From Scenedesmus sp. ARA3 (taxonomy: Eukaryota > Chlorophyta > Chlorophyceae > Sphaeropleales > Scenedesmaceae): a DNA stretch of 64,000 bases. Shown piece by piece: positions 44,753 through 56,553 of this stretch (position 1 is the first letter of the stretch; each line of letters begins with the position of its first letter). A program made the translations under genes and the position numbers. Under the pieces are notes generated by a model. It was not told where the DNA came from. It searched no databases and was given only the letters and a program-made list of their open reading frames with translations. The stretch spans positions 1 to 64,000 of the forward strand of contig RWJK01001074.1 in assembly GCA_004335835.1 (NCBI GenBank). Reading direction: 5' to 3'.

Positions 44753-46153
44753 TCTTGAAGCCTGGCGTAAGTGCTGTGCTGCCGAAACTATCACAACTGG
44801 CTGGATGTGCCTGCAGCAAGCAGCAAGCTGCTCCATTGGCATGGCATGTGCTGCCCTGAGGTTGTTCAGCGCGGCGCCTGACAGCAGCTGCTGCGAGCAC
44901 TCGGCGTCCACTTGTGGAGCTGCTGAGGCAGCAGACATTTGATGTTATGCACGTGTGATGATGTGTGCAGTGTGGAATGCGTATGTGACGTCCCTCAATG
45001 TTTGTGTCCAGCCTTGTGGTTTACCCGCTGTTGCTCTGCAAGGGCCCAACGGGATGCCCCATGTGCAAACATACATGTGTGAGTGCTGTTGTTGGCGTTC
45101 CTCATTTCATGCGCATGCGACTCTGCCCCAGCATCCTTCGTCCTCTTGGCTTTCAAGGGTTGTAAGCTGCAGCTGCAAACGCGTCCGTTTGTCAACTCAT
45201 TTTATGGAGTGCATGTCGCATGATACCTGCTGCCGCGCTCCGCCTTCCAGCAGCATTGCCGCATTGGTGCCGTGTTGCTCGTTTGACATGGGAGCGTTGG
45301 CAGCATGAGCATCAAATACATAAGCAGCTCAGCAGTGCGGTGTATGTTATTGTGGCATTGGCTGAGTTCGTCCATTGGCGCTTATCACACCAGGAGCGCA
45401 TGTCCTGCTGTGTTTCACGGATGCTGCATGCCTCACATAAATGGTGACGCTGCTGTCTGCACAGCAGCGTGCATTCCGAGCACATCATAATTATGCACCA
45501 CACTAAGTTGCGCCACGTCCTGCAGTAGAGTACTTCCTGAGGCAACGTGAGGGAAGCTGCCCTTTCATAATTGCAATGTGCATCCGCCGCAATAGTATTG
45601 CATCACTGGCCCACCTTTACTGGAGCAGTGACGCATGAATACCACGCCATGCTGCACTCTGTGAAGCAGCCTTGGCTGTACTATGCGGTCATACCATTCA
45701 GAGATAGAAGCAGATGGTGTAGGTTGGTACTTGTGCATTTGTGGGTGCAATGCTTGACGCGGATGTCCATACGTCGCGGCTTGATAGCAGCTGATGCCGC
45801 TAAGACTGTGGCGATCAGCTTGTTCAGGCATCGCATCAGTAAGGGCTGACATCCCGCATGTCGTTGCTGTACCCTGATGCTGCCAATGTTTGTACTGCTA
45901 GAACTACTAGTGACTAGTAGTGAGCCTAACTAGTAGTCAGTCTGCCACGTCAGGTCTCCTGGCGCAGACATTGGAGAACGATGAGCAGTGCGTACCCTGT
46001 TGCAGTATTGGATGCGGCCAATTCACTTGAACAGTGGAACGGACGTATAATGCATACACACAGCTGGCGCCCACATCACCAAGGCGTTCAACCAACGTCT
46101 GGAGTGGTTAAGGGTGTAAGCATAAGAAAAAAAAGAAACTGGAGTGGTGTCTG

Positions 46154-46158
46154 TTACA
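46154..46158 (-). terminator. putative algal polyadenylation signal TGTAA for the FKBP gene
   Basis: On the minus strand TGTAA occurs about 196 nt after the FKBP stop codon. TGTAA is the usual green-algal polyadenylation signal. A five-base word is weak evidence alone. Confidence 0.35.
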
Positions 46159-46353
46159 AGTATGTGCTGCTGCCAGCGCCTGGCGCTACACAGCCACACC
46201 ACCCACACAGCCGCCTCCTTGGCAAATCATCACGTGGGATGTAACCAACTAATACGCTTGCAGCCACGCCGCAATGGGTGCACCATCATACTTCACAGCT
46301 GCAACTTTATGCCAGCCTGGCAGTGCAGCTGCAGCTGCATCTATACACAGGCT

Positions 46354-47444
46354 CTACTGCGGCTCCGGAAGCTGTCTGCTGTATGGCGATGGTGGTGCAG
46401 GCAGCCGGAAGGGCTCGCCCTGCTGCTGCTGCATGCCTTGCAAGTCCTGCAGCGGGGCGGCTGCTGCTCCTGTAGCATCTGCTGCTGGCTGCCGCACCTG
46501 CAGACGCAACACAAACACACGACGGTGCGGTACAGCACTGTGAGACCAGCGGCAACCAGCTTAGCTACTGCCTAGAAGCAGAAACACTGCAAGGCGCGCG
46601 CTGCTGGCTGCACGCAGCTCATGCGCATCTCACATGCTGCGCTGTGCTCGTCCATCTGCCTTCAGCTCAATGCGCACCAGCGGCTGTACCGCTGCTGCTG
46701 TGCCTCACCGACTCAGCGAACCAGCTGCACTTCTAGCTGCACACAATGTGCGCTCTTTGATCATTTAAGACAAGCTTGCTGCAAACAAAGGGCTGTGCCA
46801 CCGCCACCTCTCAACCTGTGTTCCATCGACTCAGCTGGGCTTCCACTCACCCGCACCAGCTGCGCCTGCATATGCTGTGCTCTGCTTGGATAGTTCAAGA
46901 CAAGCGCCCCTGCTAGCTTTTGATCAGTGTAACAACGACTCAGCCCCCTCCACTCACCCGCACCAGCTGCGCCTCAAACAGCAGCGCCTCGCCCCGGTGC
47001 GTGTCCCAGCGCCGGGCAGCGCCAAAGGACGGCCGCGGCGGGCCCGTCTGCAGGGCATGCAGCGGCAGCAATGCCAGCTGTAAGCCGGCGTGTACTGTAC
47101 CTCACAGACCTAGCGCGTAAGGTGTGGCTTAGAGGCATCACGAGCTGTGGTCATGAAGGCAGCCGCTGACCAGACACGACCTGCTTGCAACATGATGCAG
47201 CACACCTCGGTTTTTTGAAATGCAAGAGCCGTACACATTGTCCTTGTACAGCTCATGTGCTGTGCGTCACAAAGTAATTCATGTGCTGTGCAAGCCATTA
47301 CTTTCTGAGCTGCACAGCAGAACCTCTGCCAGCCACGCCTGCTGGCCCTGACACCCACGCCGCGGCAAGCCATGCCATGCTGTCTCACCAGGATGCCGCA
47401 GGCCCATGCATTGGGCAGCTGCTGCCTTCAAGCTCATACTCTAT

Positions 47445-47487
<43 letters not shown>

Positions 47488-49430
47488 GGCAGCGGACGCA
47501 CCTGCTCAGCTGTCCAGTTGCCTGGGGGCACCAGCACGCGCCGCCTGCCCCCCGCCCGCATGCCCAGCATTGCTGCTGCCACTGCAGACGGCACCGCGCC
47601 CGGGTCACCCAGCCTGCACAGTGCAGCACAGCACAGCACAGCGGGCCAATCCGCCAGCAAGTGAGCGCAGGGTTATCAGCAACGCTGCTGCGGCTTGAAA
47701 TTTTTTGATGTTGTTTGTCAAGCCAGGCGGCAGCAGCACGCACCAGCAGTGCATGCAGCCACAGAGCTGCAGCCACACACATGCAGAGTGCTTTCTGCAA
47801 CACATCCGTGCTTCTGCGCTGCCTCCTGTCACAGGCTCCATGACTGCGCTGGCTGCTGGCATGTGCTAGTACGACTGCCCGTTGCCCCCCATGGTGCGGT
47901 CCCAGTCAGCTGTAGCGTGTCACCCTGCTGCTGCCCCACCACGTTGCTGTTTAACCCTGCTGTATTATTTGATCCTGCTGCTGTCCCACCCTGGTGATGT
48001 GTCCCACCATGCTGATGCGTCCCACCATGCTGCTGTGTCCCACCTGAAGCGGTACGTGTCCCCCAGGTCGTCCCGCCCCTCCTGGCCATATCCCACCGAC
48101 CACATGTACACCGGTGTACCGCCGCCGCTGTACTTGTAGTAGCCGCCGCTGCTGAGCCTGTACACGGTGTAGCTGATGTCACATTCCAAACCAAAAAGCG
48201 CCTCGGGCCCAGAGCCAACGCTGATCTCTCGATACTGCAGGCCTGCGGGTAGGGCGGAGTCGCAAACAGATTGGGCAGGCAGCAAAAAATGTGGACAGGC
48301 AGTCTGGCTAGGTGCACGAGGCTAGCATGCAGGAGTGGCCGTAGTTATTGCTTCACTCCGATTCCTTCCATGTCCCTTGCTGTGTGGTTCAACTTGTGCA
48401 AGCGTTATTGCCATCGTGAACAGCTGGGGCCTGGCCGGCTGCCCTTGCCAGACACACATATGCAGCTGTATCTGAGCCATCTGACGACAACCGCCGTCGG
48501 TGCCTGCACCTGAGGGCAGCGTGACCAGCTCCCCCGGCTGCTCGTACTTGAGCCGCTGCTGCTCCTGCTGCTGCTCGTCGCTGCCCTCCTCTGCTTCACG
48601 CCGCTTGCGCTCCTCCCTCAAACACTGCTGCAGCGCGTAGCCGCGCATGCCTGCGCAGCAGCACGTGAGCGGCGAGGCGTATATGACTCGACTTGACATG
48701 TGAACAAGCCATGCGCAGAGATATGGTGTTTGGGGTGCTGAAACATGCCACCGTGTGGTGCAATCTCGTGCACGGCTCAACAACTGAGTTGGCCAACAGT
48801 AGTTGTGCTTGCTGCACCTGCTGTTTGCTGCTGTGGACTGCTTGTTACTCCAGCAGTTGGATAGCAGGCATGTGTGTCAGCACCGCGCAGCATACCTGGG
48901 CATGCCAGGGCAGCTGCTGGCTGGCAGGCCACCAGCTGCAGCGCCAGCCCTGCCACTAGCAGCGCGCCACCGATGCTGCGCCGCGTCACAGGGGCCTGCA
49001 GTGTAAGTATCAGTAATCACACCAGGTCATGCAAATAAACAAAATTGCCAAATTCGCATTGCAGCAGCCACAGGATCAAATGAGGCACCAGGAACACAGC
49101 ACACCAGACACCAGTGCAGCAGTAGCAGTGGCAGTAGCAGCAGGAAGGCTTGCAGCACGCCTGCTGCAGGTCTGAAGCTGGCACAAAAGACAAGACTTGT
49201 GGCTTTGCTGTGTGGATTTTCAGGTAGCATGCACCACCATTTGCAGTAGTGCTGTGCTGCTCCCACTGCTGACCTACCTGGGCCACGGAACCCTCCTGCT
49301 GGTGCCTGCACGGTAGCACATTGGCAGCTACTTGTACTTTGCTTCGACATCGTGCTAAAAGTATGCGGTGTTTTCGTTGCTGCGGCAACCGGGCTTGCGA
49401 TCTGCTTTGTTGTGAGTGAGCCAACGACAT
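46354..49430 (-). CDS. FKBP-type peptidyl-prolyl isomerase-like protein, thylakoid lumen (7 exons)
   Basis: Exons in transcript order: 49430-49278, 48995-48896, 48650-48510, 48242-48044, 47613-47502, 47047-46958 and 46497-46354, giving 312 aa. The leader is bipartite: an Arg/Ser/Gln-rich chloroplast transit segment (residues 1 to about 40) and then TRRSIGGALLVAGLALQL...AAALA (55 to about 80). The twin Arg plus hydrophobic core points to Tat import into the thylakoid lumen. The FKBP fold follows: LPSGLQYREISVGSGPEALF, CDISYTVYRL, GYGQEGRDDLGD, VAAAMLGMRAGGRRRVLVPP and EALLFEAQLVR. Several residues forming the FK506/proline pocket (the Phe-Asp pair and the Val-Ile pair) are not seen, so isomerase activity is doubtful, as in other lumenal FKBPs. 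Residues 266-312 are a Gln/Ala/Pro tail. Intron 6 contains decoy copies of the exon 6 donor. Confidence 0.85.
46640..46880 (-). repeat. decoy copies of the FKBP exon 6 end and donor
   Basis: The exon 6 end (codons EAQLVR, donor GTGCGG|GTGAGTGG at 46958) recurs about 107 bp further into the intron with an intact donor (near 46844-46872). It recurs again about 135 bp beyond that in decayed form (near 46716-46736), with a possible fragment near 46665. The flanking words CGACTCAGC and TTCAAGACAAGC/TTTAAGACAAGC are repeated too. Confidence 0.8.
47443..47488 (-). repeat. CTG triplet tract (transcript sense) in intron 5 of the FKBP gene
   Basis: About 14 triplets, read as CTG/GCT on the coding strand, starting about 14 bases after the exon 5 donor. 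Confidence 0.82.
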
Positions 49431-50531
49431 GTTTTCGCTGCAGCGGTGATGAGACGTGCAATACCAACGACGCTTTCAAAGTTCAATTGATATGTGGAGG
49501 AAGCTACAGTGTGCAACTCACATTTACACAGGTCAATGATCTGTCCGTTCAATCAGAGCTGCCAGATGTGACAGGTGCGTCTGGTTGACAAGCGATGCCA
49601 CGCACGCCAAGCGCAGTTGATGCATTTCATATCGGCATTTGCAACTCCCATAACTTGCCGGAACCAATGACCACGGCTGCCACACAACAGCAGTACCGGT
49701 CAAACTTGGTGACAAAGCTGCAGCACTACAAGCGCAGACTTGCTGTTGCCCAGGTTCAATGCATGGCATGCCAGCACCAAGGCCCACCCGAAGTTCCTTT
49801 GTCAGGCTCAACTCAGCAGTAATCACACTCCTGCCAATGACGGGCGCGTCCCCGAGAAGACACACCAACAGCGGAGAAAGCCAGCACTGCTGGCAGCCAG
49901 CCTCTGCCTCATAACATGGGCATGAGCACAGCTCAGTATCAAAGGGTTATAGCTCAATGAGGCAAGGCATGCACAAGAATGTCAGGCAACAACAGCAGAG
50001 ACACAAGCCTGCAGGAACTACACAGGTGCAAGAACCCTGAACGCACTATAAAGCCATACTAGATCGTAACCAGTGTACAATGAGCTGACTGAGCACAGGG
50101 ACAGTCCGGTCAGCAGCAATGCACGTGTGGGACAACTGAGCTGAAGGTCCTGATCCTGCAGCCGATACTGTCCTTCATGCTTCGAAGCTAAGCAACACGC
50201 CGATGTATGCAGTGACCTAAGACAGCCAACCACAATTGCCAGTCTGCTTGCCTGCAAGCTGCAGCCGAACAAACCTGAAGGCAGCCAGCTGCACAACTTG
50301 CGTGAATAATACAGCAGAGCACAGTGCAGATACAACAAGCATCCATAACGGCAGCCACCCAGCACAGCACTTGCACCGTATCACGGCACGCTTCCAAAGC
50401 TCACACAACATGCACAGCAAGCACACAGCACAGCACACACCGCTGTCCTACCCCATCTGCTGCTACCACCAACACATCCAGCTTCCCCAGCCCCATCTGC
50501 CCCAGCCACCTCTGCAGCAGCCATAACACTG
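49431..50531. other. intergenic spacer between two minus-strand genes
   Basis: 1.1 kb holding the FKBP promoter side and the 3' side of the 1157-aa gene. Only short frames lacking family resemblance are present. It is poorer in CAG/CTG than its neighbours. Confidence 0.5.
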
Positions 50532-51372
50532 TCAGTTGCCCCTAGCAGGCTCATAGTCGCCGTCGCCGCCCAGCCCCAGCTTGCGCCTGCTGCTGCTGGG
50601 TGCGCTGCCGCGGCCGCTCTTGCTGCTGGCTGCTGCCTGGCGCTTGCTGCCTCCATTAGGGCTGTTAGGGCTGCTGCTGGCACCCCCCTGCTTCAGGCTG
50701 TTCAGGAATGCCGCCACCTCCTCATCACTGCACTTCTCCAAGTCCACACCATCACCCTCAGCAGCAGCAGCAGCAGCAGCAGACCCGCCAGCAGCAGATG
50801 CGGCAGTGGCAGCAGCTGCTGCTGCATGCTCCGTCATGCGAGACGCCAGCATCACCGCAGCACGCCGCAAGTCCGCATCTGCTGCTGCTGCGGCTGCTGC
50901 GCCAGCCTCGCTCATGCTGACATCAGCAGCCCCGCCATGCTGCTGCTGCTGCACCTCTTCCTCCTCTTCGTCATCATCATGCTGCTGCCGCCTGCCGCTG
51001 CCATGCTGGCGCGCCTTGTGGTGTGCACGCGCCGCTACTGCTGCAGGGTGGATCCAGCTGCTAGGCTTGGGCCCTGACGCCTTGCTGCTGGCTGCAGGGT
51101 CTGCCCGGCCCGCCAGCGCGGCACGCCACGCTGCATCCTCGCCAGCTGCTGCAGCAGCACGGTGGGCGCCAGATGGGCCCAGCGCTGCAGGGTGAGGGTG
51201 CAGCAGGTCACGCTGCGGGCCCAGCATTGGGTGGTGGCTGCAGGGCAGGGCCACCTCCTCTCCTTCTTCATCCTCATGCTCAGCAGGCCCGCTGCCTGCT
51301 GGCATCGCTGCCGCCTCTGCAGCATCCATGCCTGCTGCCTGCTGCGCCCTGGTAAGCGGCAGCGCACCAGGC

Positions 51373-51410
<38 letters not shown>

Positions 51411-54005
51411 GGCTGGAGGTAACACTGCTGGCATAGCAGCCGCTGCTGCCCTGTCCAGCAGTGCGGCAGCAGTGTTGACGCCGCCAACCTGCGCCGCAGC
51501 TGCAGCAGCCGCTGCTGCTGCTAGCTGCGCCTGCGTTAGATTGCCAGCAGCCATGTAGGCAGCCATCTGCTGCAGCTGCTCCAGTGATGGTGCAGCTTGC
51601 TGCTGCTGCTGCTGCCCAGCCTCGCCAGGCTGCAGCACACCGCCCAGCCCACCAGCTGCTGCAGCCGCTGCCAGCGCTGCAGCATCAGGCACACCCGCTG
51701 CAGCAGCCCCCGCTGCCATACCAGGTGCACCTGCTGCCGCCGCCGCAGCCGCCATCGCTGCTGCTGCTGCTGCAGCATCGCCATTTACTGCTGATGTAGA
51801 AGCTGCGAGCGCCTGCGGCAGCTGCAGATGCAGCTGCTGCTGCTGTGTCAGCTCTGCCAGCGCCCGTGTAGCACAGGCTTCAGAGGCCTTGTTCATAATC
51901 CCCAGGAAGCTGTTGACCTGACAAGACAGCGCCTGCGCCTTGCTCAGAGCTGCCTTGTGGTCGTGGCTGGCATCCAGCGCGCCACCATTACAGGCCACCT
52001 TGAGCTGCGCTGATGCTGCCAGCCGCTGCACCACACAGCCCAGGTAATCCAGCAGCTGCATGCAGCTGCCCGCATTCAGCTCATCCTGAGGCGGCACCTG
52101 CCAGCTGGATGGGAAAGCGGCTGGCGCCACTGCTGCTGCTGCAGCTGCCGCTGCTGCTGCGTCTGCAGCAGTACCGCTGCTGCTAGGCATGCGCGAAGCC
52201 CGGCTGCGCTTTGCTGCCCGATCACCATCTGACGGTGAGCCTGCAGCTGCTGCCGCTGCTGCTGCTGCCGTCTGTGCAGCCGAAGCAGCAGGGTCCTCCA
52301 AACCTGCCGCTGCCGCCGCTGCTGTAGCACAACTTGAGGCGCCTGACATGGCCCCTGCCAGCGCAGGGAAGCCAGCTGCTGCTGCTGCCAGCTGCTGCTG
52401 CATTATCGCCGCAAGCTGCTGCTGCTGCTGGCCCACGCCCATGCCAGCCATATCCCCCGCACCCGCTGAGCTGCTGGTGCGCTTGCTGCCTGCGTGCTGC
52501 AGCGGTACACCACCACCAGACGCCGCTGCTGTGGCTGCTGCCAGCGCCGCCTGCTGCCGCTGCAGCTCTGGCGGCGGGCCTTTCACACAATTCCTGACCT
52601 GCTCCAGGCGCAGCGGCACGTCCCAGTTCCAGGAGTACACGCCTAGCTCCATCAGCTTGTCATATAACACCTCCCAGCTGCGGCCCTGCTGCCGCCGCGC
52701 ACAGTCCATTGCCACGTAGTTGGTGATGTCGCTGCGGCCGGTAGCCCAGTTGAACAGCTCTGCCAGGTACTGCCCCCAGCCGTGCTTCAGGCCCCAGTCT
52801 GGCTTGGGGGCCTCCCCTAGTGTGGCTGCCAGGTAGATCTTGATCTGCTCCGCTTGCACTTTGTTGCCGCCGCCATCTGCGCCGCACGGCATGAAGCCAG
52901 CGCTTGCAGGAAGCAGCTTGGTGAGGATGCGCTGCAGCTGCCGCATCTCGTCCATAGGGCCGCGGCGCTTGGCCACTGAGCTGGCGTGCTCGGGCTTGGA
53001 CACGCTGGCATGGCGCGGCTGCGACAGCGCATACTGCTGCTGCGCGTACTGCTGCTGCGCTGCTGCAGCAGCAGCTGCGGCTGCGGCTGGTGGCAGGAAT
53101 GCGTACGGCGACTGCGCGGCAGCCAGCCGGGCGATCTGCTGCTGCTGCTGCAGCAGATCTAGCTCTGCTGATACACCGCCTGCTGCGGCTGCTGCTGCTG
53201 CTGAAGTGCTGCCTAGGCCTTGCAGCACTGCACCAGCATGCGGCTGCATGCCGGCAATTGTGTTGAGACCTGCTGGCGTGCCTGCTGCCTTGATTGCGTC
53301 TGCAAGCATTTTGAGCTGTGCTGGATCCTGCAAGTTACCTGAGAAGCCTGCTGCCGCTGCCGCTGCAGCTGCTGCATTGCTGTCACTTGCTGTTGGCAGC
53401 AGCAGGTGCGGCTGCGGCCGCAGGCCCATGCCAGGCTCTTGATCCTCCAGCACATCACTGCTGGTGCCGGCAGCAGCTGCTGCTGCTCCTGCCACTGCTG
53501 GTGACTTGGACGCCTTGACTGCACTAGGTGGGCCCTGCCATACTGCAGGAGCTGTCGTACTGCAGGCCCGCAGCCTGCTGGCGAGTGCCGCTTCTGCTGC
53601 CGCTGCGTGCTGCTGCTGTGCCATCAACTGCTCCAGAGACTGGCTGCCCTGAGTCTGAGTGCCCAAGCCTAGCAGGTCTTGGCTGGGCCCTGCGTAGGGA
53701 TCCTGTGACAAAGTCATAGATGGTATGACAGGACCTGCTGGTGCCAGCCATTCGAGTTGACTGCCTGACAAGGGCTCCTGGCTGGGAGGTGTGACCAGAG
53801 GTGCTGCATCAGAAAACAGAGGAGGAGCTCTGGCACCGCTGCGATCTGCTAGGGACTCCTTAGCGTCGTTGCTGGGCACCTGCTGTTGCCTGTTGTTGGT
53901 CTGCTTGCTGCTCGCCCCGGCCGCGTCAGAGGAGCCGTGAGCCTGCTGCTTGGCAGCCTTGCATGCAGCGTCTTCCAGAGCTGCACTAACATCGTTGTCA
54001 GACAT
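50532..54005 (-). CDS. large Ala/Gln-rich protein of unknown function (1157 aa, single exon)
   Basis: One uninterrupted frame of 3.5 kb from the ATG at 54005 (MSDNDVSAALEDAA). The frame extends a little further upstream only with a GTG. Most of the protein is poly-Ala, poly-Gln and Ser/Pro low complexity. Two stretches look folded. Residues about 351-475 are rich in aromatics (ILTKLLPASAGFMPC, EQIKIYLAATLGEAPKPDWG, GWGQYLAELFNWATGRSDI, WEVLYDKLMELGVYSWNWDV). Residues about 641-731 look helical (CMQLLDYLGCVVQRLAASAQ, LSCQVNSFLGIMNKASEACA). Basic patches (AKRSRASR near 590; RRKLGLGGDGDYEPARGN at the end) suggest a nuclear protein. An acidic DLEKCSDEEVAAFLNSLKQG helix lies near the C-terminus. 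I do not recognise the family; a transcriptional or chromatin scaffold is a guess. Confidence 0.72.
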
Positions 54006-55465
54006 GGCCGCGTGCTGGCGTGCGCCGCTGTGCTGAGGACACCTGCTTTGCTTTGTTGAGGCTGGCTTCACCAGTCTTCACAATGGGGGTGGCACGTCCG
54101 TGGGGGCTGCAACACAGTGTATTTATTGCTGAAATAAGACTATCAAGCTCTTTGGTTGCAGCGAGCAAGGCACTGCAAAGGGAAGGCGAAAGCACGACTC
54201 CGCGATGTGAGCAACCAGGCTGCATATACCACGAAAAAGGCAACGGAAACTACAAAAGAAACTTTAGTGCGTTGCATCAACCCCTGCATCTTCTGTGTGG
54301 CGCAACTCTGGCAGCTTGGACCAGCTTACGGCATAGCACGGAGGTCTCAGCACGCTGCATACCGTGTTCTTCTTGCAAAGCAGCATATGCACACTTGCGG
54401 TACCTGAAGCTGCTCCGTCTGCACTTTTGTTTCTTGTTTTGCCCAGATCACTAGTAATGCATACAGGTGGAGATTCTGTCCGTTGGTTGGTCAGGCTGTC
54501 GCTGGATCAGGCTGAGCGCTTCGGCGCTGCCCACCACCAAGCATCTGAACAACTGGCTCGAGGCTCATTATGAGCACGAAACATCAGCTCTGGTCTTTGC
54601 CTCGCTCCTCGATGTGGCGGATGTGTCCCTGCAAGTGATCTGCTGCGCATTCAATGGCTGCCTGCAACTTGCAAGCGGCTTGCCACATGTGTTACAGGGC
54701 TGACTGCGTTAAGCAGGGGTGCAGCCGCTGCACTGTGACAGCGGCTGTGATATGAGTACGGCGCCGTACTGCCGGCAGAGATGCACTGACAACTAAAACC
54801 ACAACACATGGGATTGGGCATGACCAGCCCAATCGGAGTGCTAGGAGCCCTTGGGCGGGGGGCTTCTGGCTCAGCATTGCTTGAAGGTATGGATGTTGTT
54901 GGATGCTATGCCTACATGCCAACCGAGCTTACGACTGCCTGCATGCGTGCCAGCTGCAGCCCACGCAGATGGTCAGGAGACTTAGAACGAGAGGTCTTCT
55001 GGCGCAGCTTTGCTTGCATGTTTCGCATCCAATGCAGTCCGTGAGGACTCAGCGGATGTGTAAATTCGTTCTTATACATGGTGCCGACATCTACATCACC
55101 CACTTCGTTTGACTACTTCCATCTGCTTTACATGCTCAAACAACTCTGAAAACTCCATGTTAACATCAAGCAAACTGTTGTTTGTACTTACACCGTCTAC
55201 AATGTTCCATTGATGGCAGGAATGCCAGGACTCTTGACCAAGCACTCAGCGCCCGGTGGCACCAGGTGCCATGCAGAACATGAGCCATATGCACGCACAA
55301 AACTGCGAGTCCTCAAACACGGCGAACACTAGAGTCCTCCACCACCAGGGTGTGCCACCACCACATATGCACCCATACAATGCTCGCGCAGCTGCACAGA
55401 TATACCCTGAAACGCTGCTGGCGCCACTGATGGCATGTCATCCTTTTACAAGGACAGCACCGCAC

Positions 55466-55499
55466 ATCCTGGCTTTGTCTAGAATTCGTCATTTTACAT
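55466..55499 (+). repeat. dispersed ~34-bp motif, copy 3
   Basis: ATCCTGGCTTTGTCTAGAAT followed by TCGTCATTTTACA, in an intergenic region 11 kb away from copy 2. Only the 34-base core is shared; the flanks differ from the other two. Confidence 0.7.
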
Positions 55500-56125
55500 C
55501 CAGCTGCAGGACTGCAAGTGCATGACGCTGTTGAGTGGCACCGCACCATGCCACAAACAGAACATGGTTCTGTGCTGCTTGGTATCGGAGTTCAAGCATT
55601 TTGCACTGGGCAACGCTACGGAATGCATCACAGCAGTGGTGTGCAGCACAGGCACCTTCTGTTCTATCAACCAAACATTGGTCATAACGGACAGTCAAAC
55701 CGTCACACACCGCCAGTAAACATATGCAAGCGCTGGTACGCCTGAAAGCCTGCCCACATCACACCCACTCAGCAACTTAGCATCACCGCTTCTACATAAA
55801 CTTACAAGTGGCTGACAGCCATGTGGCATACATTAAAAAGTTCGACCTAGGATAACTACACCAGTACAGGTAACAAAACATGCTCAACGCTGCACTGCAC
55901 GTACAAGCCCTAGCACCACACAATCAGTGCTGCTGACACACAAGGCACCAACAGCTGCAAACCCCCACCAGCAGTCAACAGTGTTGAAAAAGAGATGAGA
56001 CTAGATCAGCTGTGAGAGGACACATGACGGCTGCGGACGCAGGCGTTGACAACACACATGGGATGCATGGGAACAGAGAACACGTCCAGTGCAGCTTCCT
56101 GCAACAGGACGCCTTGGTGAGACTG

Positions 56126-56130
56126 TTACA
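56126..56130 (-). terminator. putative polyadenylation signal TGTAA for the kinase gene
   Basis: The minus strand reads TGTAA about 330 nt after the kinase stop. It is the expected word at a plausible distance, but short. Confidence 0.35.
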
Positions 56131-56458
56131 ATCTTATAAATCCTGACGATTATTCCTGGCCTACTAGGCAACAAACACACCACCTGACCTGTTGCCCGTG
56201 ACACGACTCTGCAGTGCAAGCAGCACACAGCACGCCAAGCAGACCAGGGCGCTGAACGTGTGCTTGCACCGCCCGCTGCACATATTGTGATACCGGCAGC
56301 CAGCGGCGTGTTGCTGCGGAGTATCTGCACATGGGCGCTGCGGTGGATGTGCCAGCACGGCCGCTGATGCCGCTGCACAGCAGGTGTGCCCGGCAGGCCT
56401 GCCAAAGCGTTACTAGCACCCGGCGTGCTGCACATGTCACTAAACACTTGCCAAGCTG

Positions 56459-56518
56459 TCAGTACCTCCGGTTGTATGAGTTCAAGCGGGGCATCAGCCC
56501 GCCTGCTGCCACTTGCTG

Positions 56519-56553
<35 letters not shown>

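Larger units (their letters stand above)
43683..46353. other. spacer after CAP copy C, tail-to-tail with the FKBP gene
   Basis: 2.7 kb. The part up to about 45430 is a diverged copy of the spacer that follows copy B. A fourth CAP gene does not follow, so the array ends in a partial unit. A perfect inverted repeat (arms ACTACTAGT, 1-base spacer) lies at 45903-45921, with a third arm at 45929. Convergent transcription from both sides is expected. Confidence 0.55.
54006..56458. other. intergenic spacer upstream of the 1157-aa gene, downstream of the kinase gene
   Basis: 2.45 kb without a recognisable gene. It should contain the promoter of the 1157-aa gene and the 3' UTR of the kinase. A copy of a 34-base dispersed motif lies at 55466-55499 (listed separately). 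Confidence 0.5.

Noticed and set aside
49278..49479. Alternative FKBP first exon frame starting at 49479 (MKASLVLHVSS...)
   Set aside because: It looks like a transit peptide, but its phase at the shared donor (49278) does not join the TRRS exon. The frame starting at 49430 joins in phase 0.
50581..53518. Several plus-strand frames of 60-204 aa
   Set aside because: Antisense shadows of the Ala/Gln-rich minus-strand gene; their composition is that of complementary GCT/CAG codons.
54006..54071. 22-residue N-terminal extension of the 1157-aa protein
   Set aside because: It would start at GTG; the first ATG in frame is at 54005.
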